NCBI GenBank assembly: GCA_038380435.1
Contig: JAWZYU010000019.1
Span: 29,847,801-29,911,800, forward strand
Direction: 5' to 3'
DNA length: 64,000 bases
Source of the DNA: Ryuthela nishihirai
Taxonomy: Eukaryota > Arthropoda > Arachnida > Araneae > Heptathelidae
The notes under the pieces were generated by a model. The model had not been told where the DNA came from and made no database searches. It saw only the letters and a list, made by a program, of their open reading frames with translations. Shown in pieces: positions 31,686 to 43,699 of the stretch. Each line of letters begins with the position of its first letter. Position 1 is the first letter of the stretch. The translations under genes were made by a program, and so were the position numbers.

Positions 31686-32817
31686 TATAAATTGAGATGC
31701 CACTTTATTAGGTACACCACCCCTCACCACATAAATTGTTCATTCCAACACATAATACGTCACGTGACCGAGGTGTGTGGTAAAATCAGGCGGACCAGCT
31801 CTTAGAACACCAGTTAGAGTTAGACTGAGCATTAGAATGGGCAAAAGAAAATTTTGAACCTAGCATGATATTTTGTGTGCTGGTTCTAGCATCTCCTAAA
31901 CGGCTGTTTTTGACTTTTCCTGTGCAAAAGGTTCAAGGGTTTATCGAGAATAGTGTGAAAAGCTGGACCATTGAGGACTGAAAAAAGGAAGTCTGGTCAG
32001 ATGAATCATGGTTTCGTTTGCATCATACTGATGGAAGGATTATATTTTGAGGCAAACAACATAAGGACATGGAGCCATCTTGTCAGGTATCAACAGTACA
32101 AACTAGTAGTGGCGGTGTGATGGTGTGGAGAATATTTTCCTGGCACACATTATGCCCCCTGATACCCGTCGAATGGCATCTGAATGCTACTGCGTATTTG
32201 AACATCATTGCTGACCAAGTTCATCCATTGATGGCTGCAATTTATCCTCACACGGATGGACACCTTTAGAATGATAATGCATCTGCTCAAAAGGAACGTG
32301 TCATCACCAAACGGTTCCAGGAACATGCCAATGAGTGTTCCTTACTTCGTTGGCTTGCACAGTCCCCATATCTAAATCCTATCGAGAGTCTTTTGGATGA
32401 GGTGGAAAGGGCTGTTCACAGCGAGACTGTGTCATCATCCAATTTGCAGTAACTGCGCTACACAATCATTTTTGCATGGCACAACATTCCTTCACAATTC
32501 ATCCAGCATATTGTAAGTCGAAATCGGGCTGTTCCGAAGGACCAGAGAGATGCAACGCACTACTAGGTAGATGTACAGTCGCTCAAAAAAATATCGGAAC
32601 ACTATGGTTGATTACAGAATTCAGAAAAAATATCTGGCAACGATTTTTTTTATAAATTAGTGATCTGGCCACCTTCGTATACAGTACACGAAGGGGGCCA
32701 GATCATTAGTTTCTAAAAACATCGTTGCCAGATATTTTTTCTGAATTCTGTAATCAACCATAGTTTTCGAATATTTTTTTGAGCTACTGTACCTAATAAA
32801 CTGGCATCTCAGTGTAT
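31686..32817 (+). pseudogene. Tc1-like transposon (family C) with nested MITE
   Basis: Terminal repeats are GAGATGCCACTTTATTAGGT at the left and its near complement at the right (TGGCATCTCAGTGTATA). The + strand carries GGVMVWRIFSWHTLCPLIPV and YLNIIADQVHPLMAAIYPHT in frame at 32069-32269. After a stop come NDNASAQKERVITKRF, then SPYLNPIESLLDEVERAV. The usual SPDLNPIE has Y for D, and the DN(A/S)P.H block is degraded. Several stops show it is dead. The palindromic MITE at 32574-32791 sits just inside the right terminal repeat. Confidence 0.85.
32574..32791. mobile_element. palindromic TA-flanked MITE, copy 2, nested in Tc1 family C
   Basis: Same ends and arms as the element at 4045-4242 (TACAGTCGCTCAAAAAAATA and inverse), with a slightly longer centre. 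Its insertion separates the transposase end from the right terminal repeat of the host Tc1, so it inserted later. Confidence 0.9.
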
Positions 32818-33465
32818 ATGTAATAGTTAAACCCGCTCCAAACGTTTGGCACGAAACTATTGGCTCCATTGACTAATCTTCCCATCGATAAGCTCATTCA
32901 CAGCTTTCCATAGTTAACGTAGTACTCCATTGCCAAGGAAGGTGACAGCAGTGTCCCCAGAAAATTCAGACACATTTCCAGGGATCATCCCGATCCACGG
33001 TAGTTGGGAACCCTATCCGTTAACCAAACAGGGTTAGAACTAAATGGGATCACCCCACCAAATTTGGAACCGATCTGAAATAACCGTGGAAGCACAGAGA
33101 AACCGACAATTTCTGTCATCGATGACGTCAGACACGTCCGCGTCCCCCATCCGTCCGGTCGCCCAGAATTACGACTATTATATTATATAATATGATTCAA
33201 TAATTTTTCCGCCTTCATTCCTATTATCATGTTTAACTGGTTTTACATATTGAGGATAATAGATTTTCAAATGGAAATGTGTTGAAGCTAATATAGAGGT
33301 CACTGTAAACAATTGTTACAACCATTCAACAATGTTTTTCTCCAGCCTTAGTTTCGCTTCAGGAACCTTCCGAGAGGTCCATTTATGCTTGCCATTAAAA
33401 TATGTTGTATTACAAAGAGTTGGTGAAGCTCAGATATTTTACTATATATGTACGCTTAAATGGGA
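32818..33465. other. unassigned
   Basis: No gene or repeat recognised. A locally more G+C-rich patch lies at about 33100-33180 without a reading frame. Confidence 0.5.
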
Positions 33466-33825
33466 TTGGTGCTAGGTTCAGTCGTCAGCGCTCCAGGGTT
33501 GCATTCCGAATTGTATCAACATTTAAAATTATTTCTTCTAACTCTTACTGTGCCCTCGGTGAAAAGGGGGACACCGATGGACTTGGAATGACCATCGTCC
33601 TTCGTATGTGACACGTTAAGACGTGGTCTCTTGAGCAGAGTAGACATACCCATTAAAGAACATGCTGGATGGCCTTAACGAGAGGAACTTTCCAATATCT
33701 CTTAATAAATATTAAAAGTGTACACTTTTCATACCCAATTCTGACTCCTTGGATTCTTATAACCTGGCCTTTTAAGACATTATGTTCAGAAAAGTGTTCC
33801 TCGGAGAAAAAATAATGCAACCCGT
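33466..33825 (+). mobile_element. tRNA-SINE, diverged
   Basis: A decayed head (GGTTCAGTCGTCAGCGCTCC) precedes better preserved body blocks: GGACACCGATGGACTTGGAA, CCCATTAAAGAACATGCTGG and a late TCCTTGGATTCTTATAACCT. The end before CAACCCG is the altered tail. About 40 bp of foreign A+T-rich sequence lies near 33710. An old copy. Confidence 0.7.
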
Positions 33826-35013
33826 ATGATACAATTTTTTTTAAATAATTTAAACATTAATTTTATATCCAGTAAGTAATAAAGTACAAGTATGTATATA
33901 TTTAGAAGTTTATACGCTAATTATTTACATTTTTTCTCAGCTTTTTTAAGAAAATGTTCAACTTTGATTCTTGAAACATCTGAAGCGTTGGAGGCACATG
34001 AAGCCCAGAACGACAGACAAAACGATGGTGCGAAATCAGTTCCTTTCATTTCAAAAAGCTCTAAAGCATAATTTCAATCAAAAAATTTCAATAATGTTTT
34101 TTTCAGTCCAATTCATTTTTTTTTTCTTGATCTTAATCTTTTCTCGATATTTCGCCTCAGAAAGCGAAGGTATACTAGCTCAACCAGAAAATGGAAAGTG
34201 TAATGAAGCGTATAGACACAATTCAAAGATAATATCTAAATCAATAATCAATACTTGGGATACCTGAATGCAATGTGAACTACACTGCCTTACCAAAATA
34301 TTAGAGAATTCCCATGTTATGTGAACGGGGATCTAACTTCGAAGCCCTATAACTTCTGAAATATGCACAATGGAAATACGTGACTGATGATAAATAAAAG
34401 ATCACAATTAAAAAACTTTTAATCACGATTTTCGACAATATTCGTTCAATATTGAAAGAGCTATGTAAGCCAGAATAGTTAACAATAAATTATCTTCCCC
34501 TTGTGATAATTTTTTTTTTCATAAAGATCACCCGTAATTGTCTAATATTGAAACAATCATTAAGCAATATTTAAAAATATATATTTATTTTATTGAAACA
34601 ATACTTATTTTTTATGTTTTAATAAACACCACGGTTTATTCCACTTTGATTAGTGAATATTCCTAAATACTGCCAAATTAATTTTAAATGCATATAAACT
34701 TGTTTTAGGACGATATACAATGGTAATTTCACCTCCCAAAAAATCTGTGGCCCATTTTTTTTTATATTTTATCTAGTTCTGAATTCGTCACTCGTTATGC
34801 CGGAAGGCATTAAAGATTATGCATTTCTCAGATAAAAGAATTTGAGATCGGTCTCAAAGAAGTGTTCTATCACCAGATACTCCGTTTAATTGTTAATTAT
34901 GATTTCTGATCCCTACTCTAATTTTGATAGTGATGATTGAAGTTTACTCAGAGGCAAGTAATTGTTAATGGTTATTACTCGCAACTTCTGACCAACCAAA
35001 AACAGAAAACCCA
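33826..35013. other. mostly unassigned
   Basis: A possible transposon end, CACTGCCTTACCAAAATATT, lies near 34282 but has no partner that I found. Otherwise only the small open frame at 34094-34267 is of note. Confidence 0.4.
34094..34267 (+). CDS. small open frame with signal-peptide-like start (tentative)
   Basis: From ATG at 34094 the frame starts MFFSVQFIFFFLILIFSRYF, a hydrophobic stretch of about 16 residues like a secretion signal. It continues ASESEGILAQPENGKCNEAY and ends at TGA after about 57 codons. GAAG|GTATAC near 34167 could act as a splice donor. Only one cysteine is present. T-rich DNA often encodes phenylalanine-rich stretches by chance, so this is weak. Confidence 0.15.
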   Translation: MFFSVQFIFFFLILIFSRYFASESEGILAQPENGKCNEAYRHNSKIISKSIINTWDT

Positions 35014-35024
35014 TTCCCCAGCAT

Positions 35025-35398
35025 GGGTTGGGTTGTTTTACCTCTGAGCGGCACCTTTTTTGCACACAATGGGCTAAATGGCCAGGTTACAAGGACCCCG
35101 AAGGCTCAGAGAAAGATGGGGGAGGGGACCTATTGGAACAGCTGTTGGGAAAATGAGGTAGCCTCCCGTCAAGGCCATCCAGCGTGTTCTTTAACGTGCA
35201 CCGGGTATGGCTCTCCCGAACACGGGGCAACGGCTTAACATCACATTCGACGGACAGCGGTCCTTCCAAGCCCATCGGTGTCCCCAATTGACCCTGGGCA
35301 GGGCGGGGAGTTTTGCGGAGATAAGTCTCAACGCTGACTCAAACCTGGGAACTGCAGATTACGAGCCTGGCGCGCTACCGACTGAGCCACCTCCGCCC
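35025..35398 (-). mobile_element. tRNA-SINE, nearly full length, with target duplication
   Basis: Tail, body and head in reverse are well preserved except for a small deletion at the B-box side (CGCTGACTCAAACCTGGG lacks the CAGCTGGGA part). Flanking TTCCCCAGCAT (35014-35024) and TTCCCGAGCAT (35399-35409) are an 11-bp target duplication with one mismatch. Open frames across it are repeat shadows. Confidence 0.93.
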
Positions 35399-35409
35399 CT
35401 TCCCGAGCA

Positions 35410-36540
35410 TGAATATACAGATTTAGATCTGTATATTTAAGTTTTAAATTCGCTCTGCACAGCACAAATGCGGTTCGTTCTGGAAAGGAAATAAAAGCCC
35501 CATCAGTATTCAATGGCCATTTCTCTCGAGATCCACATTTCTTTTTCGTACCTTGGCGAAAACCAATTTCAATTCTAAGTAAAGCGAAATCGAATTCTTG
35601 AACTGCACAAGTCATTCTGAAGTTGAACGTCAAACGTTTGATTTTTTTTTTTCGTTATCCTATTCTCTCTATCTTTCTCGGGCTTCCTCTTTATGACTAC
35701 AAAACTTCTTGGAAACATTTGAGTTATCCCGTTTCCAACACTACGCAGGCATGAAATTCTTAAAATGGTATTCGATAAGCAACTAGATAAGCCAAAAAGC
35801 ATCGCTGAATTGGCTGCAGTTGCGGTTAAAAGAGGAAGAGGAAAACTCATAAATATTGGAAATGTTTCATTTGGAGAGAATCCTGTTTTTTTATATAATA
35901 TATGACTGTACATATTTTCCCCATTTCTTCCTTCCAAATTATGTTTAAAGAAGAAATTACTTCCTTCGCTTCCACATGAAAGGAAGATATATTACTTGAG
36001 GGTATTAAAGATAAGTAATGAAATAAGGACTTTTGATCCTATTAAGCCGATTAAGTATATTAAATATGCAATACTGAACGTTAATTTTCAGTTGAAGTGG
36101 ATCCGAGTATTCAGACCAGAAAATTTCAATTTTTCAGTTCTGTTAGACATGATAAATCCTTTATATATATAATTATATCACAGTCTTTTTTATGCTCATA
36201 TTAATGGAAAGCCAGAGGGAATGTATAACACTCTGTAGCTAGCGTTCCTTAATACGCTTTTAACAGAAAATAATTACTTATTATTTTATACTAAATTAAT
36301 TATTAAAAGTTTCCATTCCATGATGTGCCACTAATCTAATATTCAAAAAGACATTTTTTTTCTCAGTTTTAAAAATGTTATTGAATGGTTGGACTAGAAA
36401 CGGTACCGTGTCGATTACGATACATATACCTATGAATTATAAGCATCGATCAAGATTTTCTGTAATTACTTAATACACACTGCTCAAGGTGAAAATCACC
36501 ACAGCGTAAAGGAAGTGATGTATACGCCCGAAATTAGGAG
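35410..36540. other. mostly unassigned; contains a candidate exon
   Basis: Apart from 35749-35905 nothing was recognised. The minus-strand open frame at 35575-35937 lies antisense to that candidate. Confidence 0.4.
35749..35905 (+). CDS. candidate 3'-terminal host exon (unknown protein)
   Basis: CCGTTTCCAACACTACGCAG just upstream is a plausible acceptor. In the matching phase the exon reads HEILKMVFDKQLDKPKSIAE, then LAAVAVKRGRGKLINIGNVS and FGENPVFLYNI, ending at TGA (35903-35905). Amphipathic, lysine-rich and non-repetitive, it looks like real protein. The PKSIAELAAVAV stretch loosely recalls a SOCS-box BC motif but lacks the cysteine and the LPLP segment, so I do not assign it. A chance frame or pseudo-exon remains possible. 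Confidence 0.3.
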
Positions 36541-36729
36541 GACGGACCCTCTACACGTTAAACAACACGCTAGATGGCCTTGATGGGAGGCTACCTCATT
36601 TTCTCAACAGCTTTTCAATGGGTCCCCTCTCCCGCAACGTTCTCTGAGCCCTCGGGGACCTCGTGACCTGTCCATTTAGCGCATTGTGTGCAAAACAAGT
36701 GCCTCTCAGAGGTAAAACAACCCAACCCA
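36541..36729 (+). mobile_element. tRNA-SINE, 5'-truncated
   Basis: It begins in the body at GGACGGACCCTCTACACG, continues with TTAAACAACACGCTAGATGG and CTGAGCCCTCGGGGACC, and ends with AGAGGTAAAACAACCCAACC. Confidence 0.85.
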
Positions 36730-37223
36730 CAAAGCTCGAAATATCAGTGTACCGAATATCTCAAGTATACTACCAATCGCAAAATTTTCAATGCCACAAA
36801 GTTTTAAGAAGCTAATATTCATATATTCTAATTTATTTTGCATCATTATCAGATTTAGAGGGATAATTGTCCAATGTCTCAGAACCCAATTCAAAGTACT
36901 AATACATTATCTATATAGGTATATTTATATTAACTGAAGAATCAAATTTTATTAAGAAATAGCACGCAGACAGCTTTCCATCTATATTTTAGATACGCTG
37001 TGTGAATTAGAGGTATCCAAATATTTAATAACGCGCAAACATAAATGTAAAAAGTGAGTTAATCTTCCTGAATATTAAGTTTTAATTTCTTTTCTAGTCA
37101 TAATATTCTTCTGTCATACCGAATACCTTTATCCATAAGCCCGTTTTGGGACCTCTGAAGACAAAATATTGATATATATTTAAATATTTCAAGAAAACAA
37201 ATATGTAAGACATCATGATTTAT
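36730..37223. other. unassigned A+T-rich sequence
   Basis: No feature recognised; the minus-strand open frame at 36706-36894 begins inside the SINE tail. Confidence 0.5.
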
Positions 37224-38509
37224 ATTCTCGATCATTGGCGGTCTACCCTATGGTTAACCTCGAGACTGGACATGAATCGTTATTTCATCGAGAAGTAGTA
37301 CCTTCGATTGCTAGCTTTGTTGATTTCAAAAAGGCTTTCGACTCTGTTGATCGTCATAATTTGTGGTTGATTGTGAAATCATATGGTATACCAGACAAGT
37401 TAAAGTTAGTTAACATAATGAAAGCTCTCTATAATAACACTGAGTCGTGTGTGAGAGTTGGTAAGGCTTGTAGTAATTGGTTTAGCATTACTTCTGGTGT
37501 TCGACAAGGGTGCATTTGTCTCCTTTTCTCTTTAGCTTGGTTATTGATTATGTTATGCGAAATTCACTTCAAGGGAAAGATTTTGGCCTTAAATGGACTG
37601 GAGATAGGAAAATTTCTGATTTAGATTATGCTGATGATTTAGCCCTTTTGGCAAATGATGTTGATGAGATGAACTCTTTCATTCGAGCCGTTGATGAGAC
37701 TGGTAGTAGAGTAGGTTTGGTTATAAACAGACAGAAAACTAAAGTGATGAAAATTGGTCAAGCAGGTTGTGATTCAGTTAATCTGAATGGTTGCAGTCTT
37801 GAGCAGGTGTCACAGTTTAATTATCTTGGGAGCTATATAACAGATAATGGTGATGTGCGGCATGAGATTAACAGACGAATAGGGATTGCTGCCGGGACTT
37901 TTAAGAATCTATGGAGAGTGTGGAGAAATAGGCGTATACACCTAAAGACTAAAATTAGACTGTATAATAGTTTGGACTTTCTAGGGTTAGTTATGGTAGT
38001 GAAACATGGACACTTTGTAAACAAGATAACAGGAAACTAGATGCTTTTGATTCCAGATGCTTACGCAATATCTTGGGCATTAGGTGGTTCAACTTTGTAA
38101 CTAATGATGAGGTTAGGCAAAGGAGTTTGCAACCTCCTTTAAGCAGCAATTGTGCAGAGAGAGATTCCGTTGGTTTGGCCATGTAGGTTAGGCAAAGGAG
38201 TTTGCAACCTCCTTTAAGCAGCATATTGTGCAGAGAGAGATTCCGTTGGTTTGGCCATGTTGCCCGTATGAATAAGTATAGATTGGCGAATAGGGTTATG
38301 AACAGTGTGCCTAAAGGCCTCAGAAAGAAGGGGAGACCTAGGATGCGGTGGGCTGACAATGTCAAACAGGACCTTGTTAGAATTGGTGTGCAGTGGCCAG
38401 ATGCAGTAGATGTAGCTCAGGATAGACTTGCTTGGAGAACTAAATTGCACGGTCTGGTTGGACCTCCGTAACCCATGGCTGCTAGAGGATGATGATGATG
38501 ATGAGATTT
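37224..38509 (+). pseudogene. RTE-like LINE, reverse transcriptase and C-terminal part
   Basis: Reverse transcriptase blocks appear in order over frameshifted frames: FVDFKKAFDSVDRHNLW, WFSITSGVRQGC, DLDYADDLALLAN with the catalytic YADD, GLVINRQKTKVMKIG, FNYLGSYITDNGDVRHEIN, and an ETWT-type block. The C-terminal part (38202-38471) has RFRWFGHVARM, GRPRMRWADNV and AWRTKLHGLV, typical of RTE-type proteins. The 3' end is a (GATGAT)n microsatellite, also typical. The endonuclease is missing (5' truncation near 37224). GATTTAT at about 37217 and 38503 may be the target duplication. A 75-bp tandem duplication (38111-38261) breaks the frame. Inactive. Confidence 0.82.
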
Positions 38510-38786
38510 ATGCAACAGATGTCATACAAATTTTCCCTATATAAAATAACTTTTGAACAACGAATGACTTTACAGACGAAACAATGTGGCCCGTGGTAGG
38601 TAGGCTTTGCTACAATGTTCATGACGATAAGGAGTAATGGTTTTTGTACTTTCTGTTGAGAATGAGACATCGTAGTTTTAACAGTTCTTTATTTTTCTTT
38701 TGTTTGAGAGGAGGGAACAGAAAGATTTCTTGTGTTCTATACTAATGTACTTAGATTATATATCTAATCCCTACTTTTCTTATTAT
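38510..38786. other. unassigned
   Basis: Short interval between two LINEs with no recognised feature. Confidence 0.5.
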
Positions 38787-39084
38787 CAGTCCTTGCGATC
38801 GGACGTTCCTCGCAGAGCTCCTGCCAGCAGTGTGTGTCCGCCGCCCTCCCGTGACCGCGACCAGCGTCGGTTGACCTTCTGGGCCATCATCGGACTAGTA
38901 AGTGCATAAACTTTATTGCTCCTATGCGTCCTCTTCCCCTTGCATCAGTCCGTCGTGTTTTACAGTGTCTTGTGTAGAGTGAGCTGGCTAAAATCAATTA
39001 AGCACCAGAACTTTAGGGCCTAATTTGTGCATCTCCCAATAGTAGTTCCAGCTGTTGAACTTGTGAGCCAAAACTCTCTACACA

Positions 39085-40145
39085 ATGAATTCAATGTGTT
39101 ATAGCTGTGGAGAAACAATTGCTCTTAATGCCGACCATATCCTATGCAGTGGATGCAAAGGGAAACTGCATTTTGGATGCTCTGGCACAACGGAGAGAAA
39201 CTATAAAAAGATGACTCAAGAGAAGAAAAAAACGTGGCTCTGTACTAAATGCAAATTAAGCAGGACAAACAACAGACCCGTTTCAGAAAATGAAAACAGA
39301 GACAATACGCCTCTAAAGAATAACACACGTGTATCACCCTCACCGACATCGAATAACAACAGTGACAATACAGCGTCTGCCTTTCTGAACTTTCAGGTAG
39401 AGGATGACTTGTAATAGAGAAGTGAAATCGATGTTACTTCGTATCGATATGAAGTTATCCATACTAACCGACATGAAGGACAAAATAGATTCGCTGGAAA
39501 CCTCTATGAGCTTCTTGTCAGAAAAGCATGACATATTATTGAACAATTTATGGACTCTGAGAAGAACAATAACAAGCTCACAGAACTGTTGGCCGAATGC
39601 AAAACACAAAACTCTGTGCTCGAGAAAGAAATTCGTGATCTAAAAATGGTGAATAATGATCCAGAACAATACAGCCGAAACAAAAACATTGAAATACACG
39701 GCATCTCATTAAGAAAAGAAGAAGATGAAAGTGTTCTGCATAGCTATGTAAAAAATTTAGCTGATAAGTTAGATATATTACGGATTTTCAAACGAAAGGT
39801 ATTGATGTGATTCACAGAGTCTCTGTTCGGGATAAGCAAAAATTACCTTATGTTATCGTACAATTTAAGAGTAGATTCATTAAAAATTACTGGATTGTTC
39901 GGAAAAAAAGTAGAATTAACAGTAGTGAGGGTTTTCATGACAGTTCCAATAATTCAATTTACATTAACGAAAATTTGACCCAGGTGAACAAAGAAATTTA
40001 TTGGAGAGCTAGAGCTTTTGCTAGACAACATAACTATAAATATGTATGGTACAAGAATAACAAAATATTTGTTAAAAAAGGAGATAACGATAAGCCGATT
40101 AGGATTAATATGTTTGATACTATCGAGGATTTAACTAAAGATTAA
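39085..40145 (+). pseudogene. LINE ORF1: PHD-type zinc finger, coiled-coil and RNA-binding-like protein
   Basis: From ATG at 39085 the first block shows a C4HC3 PHD-type finger with C5, C8, C21, C24, H29, C32, C53 and C56, followed by a polar linker. After a frameshift near 39410 come blocks rich in D, K and L that look coiled-coil (39404-39810). The last block (39807-40145) includes DVIHRVSVRDKQKLPYVIVQ and NKEIYWRARAFARQHNYKYV. That resembles the C-terminal half of arthropod LINE ORF1 proteins that bind the element RNA. Three frame changes and stops make it a pseudogene. Confidence 0.78.
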
Positions 40146-40192
40146 TTTTTGCCATTTTTAAATTAGGTTTTTTTTTCCATTTTTAAACAATT

Positions 40193-43172
40193 ATGGAGGT
40201 TATTGAACTATTAGATAATGAATTAAATTTGGATGGCCCTGATACTACACAAGAATTAAATCCTAATAATTTTTTACAAGGCAAAGATAATAACGAATTA
40301 GGCATATTCTATATTAATATCAGATCAGTTAAAAAAATTGGGACTTCTTTACTGTTTATATTGATTCGTTTGTCGATTATTTGGATGTTATTATTCTAGT
40401 AGAAAGTACAACTAACACTATGGAAAATTCACTTATTAATTTAGCTGGTTTTTGATAAAATCACTATTGATGTTAATATTTCAAGTGGCAGAGGGCTTAT
40501 AGTTTTCTATAGACATAAGCTGAATGTTTCTGAACTAAACATTTCGATTTCACCTGCGGAAGTAATTCATCTACAGATTGAAATTAATGGCTTTTTATTA
40601 AACTTGATCGCTCTATACAGATCACCAAGTACAAAGGTTAAAGAATTTCTATCAAATTTGAAAAATTGGTTTGACTTAAATTTAAAGCTAAATGATATTT
40701 TCTTGGTTGGCGATTTTAATATTGATACTGCAAATATAGACAAATATGGTAGCGACCAATACTTGAATCTGTTATTGGAGTATGGCATGGAACAGAAGGT
40801 ATCAGGTTTTACTAGAGAAGAAGTCGTTATGCAAACTTTGCAACAATCTCAAATTGATCATGTGGTTCAAAAAATTAAAAACTTTGAAGCAGATGTAAGA
40901 GTTTATAAAAAAGATTGCTGATCACTATGGAATATTAATTAGAACAAAAATAAAATCCTTAATTTCTAGAGATTAAAATCATATAAATAAGATTAACGCT
41001 TACTTAGGTACATATGTCGATGATAAAAAGCTTTCCCAAAAACTAGGATTAATAGATTGGAATGTTATTGGAATTGAGGTTACTAATCCGAACGACTTGT
41101 TAAAATTGATATTAGATAAAATTAACGAAATTAGGAATCAGTGTTATTTCAAAGCATCTAGAGTTAAAAATTTCAAAAGGAAACCGAAAGAATGGATAAC
41201 GGAAGGGATAATTAAGGCTATTGAAGAAAGAGATCTGTTGTGGGTTAAATATAAGAATAATATGCAAAGTACGATATTATATGATGAATATAAAAAAGTA
41301 AGGAACACTGTAAATAGTTTGATAAGGAAACAAAAATGTTTTTATTACAGAAATAAAATCAATTTTAATAAAGATAACAATAAGAAAATTTGTGAGCTGG
41401 TAAAAGATATTATTAATGATAAAAAGAAATTATCTGTTGACATGCAAATAAAACGATATTTTGGTAAAAATAAAGCGATGGAGTTGATAGTGGATAATTT
41501 TAACAATTACTTTGCAAGTGTTACAGAAAATTTAATCCTGAAATATTCAAAAAATATAAATATAGCTGTCAACGAGATTATTACACCTTCTAATTCACAT
41601 TCTATTTTTATACCTGAATCAAATAGAGATGAGGTAGTACAGATCATTAGCAATTAAAAAACTAGTAATGCAGTGGGCTATGATATGGTGAAAATTTCGT
41701 ATATAAAAAGCAATGCAGATGTTTTTTCTGAGATCCTGCAATGCTTGATTAATTTGAGTTTGAACACTGGCATTGTTCCTAACACGCTCAAAACTGCAAT
41801 TGTGCGTCCTATATTTAAAAAGGGATCACGAAATATATATAGTAATTATAGACCGATCATGATCTTATCAGTTATTCAAAAGGTTTTAGAAAAATATGTA
41901 TACAAATATGTTAATAATTTTTTAGAAAAATGTAAAATAATTGCAGATAGGCAGTACGGGTTTAGGAAGAACAGAGGAACTATTGATTTATTAGAGCATT
42001 TCTCACAATACATTAATACAGCACTCAATTCTGAAAAAAGGTTTGTGCTATATTTATGGATTTGAATAAAGCATTTGACATGGTTAACCATGACATATTG
42101 TTAAAAAAGTTATCATTGGTGGGAATTCGAGGTTCACTGAATAAATGGTTCAAAAATTACTTATCAAATAGGACTATCATCACTAGGATTGAAAATTGTG
42201 AGAGTAGAGATCAAATTTTAAAATCAGGTGTGCCACAGGGCTCAGTTTTGGGGCCACTTTTATTTGCAATTTATATAAATGATTTAGGAAATAAATTTTC
42301 AGGGTAATTTGTTTATGTTTGCTGACGATACCGTTCTGCTGAACGCAGGTATGCAGGTAGAAGAAGTAGTTAGATGTGCACAAAACGACTATAATGTAGC
42401 AAATTCTTGGTTTCAGAAAAACAAACTCTTCTAAATGAAGAAAAAACCAAATATATGATCATTCAGAGTAGGCACAAGTTAAATAACTTATGCATTAAAA
42501 CACATAATTATAACTGTCAATATAAATTAATAATTAACCAAAATGCATGTTCCTGCCCAATTGTGGAAGAGGTTAATAAAATTCAATATTTGGGGATTTA
42601 TATTGACCAAGATTTTAAATGGAAATCGCACATAAAATATACTTGTGATAAACTAAGGTAATCTTACAAAGTGTTGAAGTTGAATACACTTTATTCCATT
42701 GGATGTCATAACAATGATATATAAAGCTCTCTGTGAATCAATCATTAGGTATGGTATCAGTATATATGGGTGCACATATAAATCTGTTTTAAATAAAATT
42801 AAACGAATACAAAAAAGTACTCTAAATAATATTGTTAAATTCAATAAACATGTAATTAATGAAGATCACATTGGCAATATTTTTCATTATCTGAACATTT
42901 TACCAGTTGACTTGTTATATATTTATGTAACTATCTTTAGAAATTACTTTAAAAATGAACACAAGGAGAAAATTTTGCATGTGATCAATACAAGACGAAA
43001 GTGTGAAAATTATTTTGTTCAACCAATTTTTCACAATAATTATGGAAAAGCGCGGATATCTTATCAAATACCCAAAAATTTTAATTCTCTACCTAGAGAT
43101 CTGTTATGCCTGAGCACTTATTCAGAATTTAAAACTAAAGTTTCGAAATGGTTATTAGATGTAAACAATTGA
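40193..43172 (+). pseudogene. LINE ORF2: endonuclease and reverse transcriptase
   Basis: From ATG at 40193, just after ORF1, GIFYINIRSVKK opens an AP-type endonuclease. LIALYRSPST, FLVGDFNID and QIDHVVQKI continue it (40604-40900), with DHYG as the terminal motif. A lysine-rich linker occupies 41097-41657. Reverse transcriptase follows: FKKGSRNIYSNYRPIMILSV, ADRQYGFRKNRGTIDLLEHF, LDLNKAFDMVNHDILLKKLS, SGVPQGSVLGPLLFAIYIND and, after a shift near 42305, FADDTVLLNAG with the catalytic FADD. The C-terminal part (42407-43172) has IQYLGIYIDQDFKWKSHI. At least six frame changes or stops. No RNase H. ORF2 would nick target DNA and copy the RNA there; this copy cannot. Confidence 0.85.
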
Positions 43173-43699
43173 AAAGTAATGTTTAAAAAGTCATATCCTG
43201 TATCTGGTATCCTTTAAGCAAGTGCAATTTTAATGTGAAATGATGACTTGTACCATAGGTAATAGTTTAGTGCAATAAGTGCTGCAATCCGAAATTTCAT
43301 AGGTTTATTTTATAAATGTGTTTAATTTTTCATCTCTGTGCTTTAATACGTGTTTTTTTTTTTGTTCTTTTATTGTTGTTATTGTTTTAGTTTCTTTTTT
43401 TAATTATGTGTTTATTTTCCATTATACATGTCATATTCTTTAACAAACCTATCGTGTGATTGAAAGGAATCCTGCTGACAAGCCATAAGGCTTAGCGGGG
43501 TAATCTATGTATATAACCATACTAAAGCTTAATAAAGATATTATTATTATTAATCTTTAGTTTCGCAGAATTATAGTTAGCAGCGATTTTCAGGAACGTA
43601 ACTTCCTATGATCGTCGAGGGCCTGTTGTGCTCTTTGATAGCAAAACAAAATCCCCATAAAACATTTGAGTCCATTGATAACATTTAAGATTCACCAAA

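Larger units (their letters stand above)
38787..43558 (+). mobile_element. nearly full-length CR1/Jockey-type LINE, frameshifted
   Basis: The element appears to hold a G+C-richer 5' untranslated region from about 38787, ORF1 with a zinc finger, ORF2 with endonuclease and reverse transcriptase, and a 3' region ending in AATAAAGATATTATTATTAT. The 3' tail of TTA repeats is usual for this group. The 5' boundary is set by composition only. Numerous frameshifts prevent expression. A much more decayed relative lies at 55684-58125. Confidence 0.85.
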
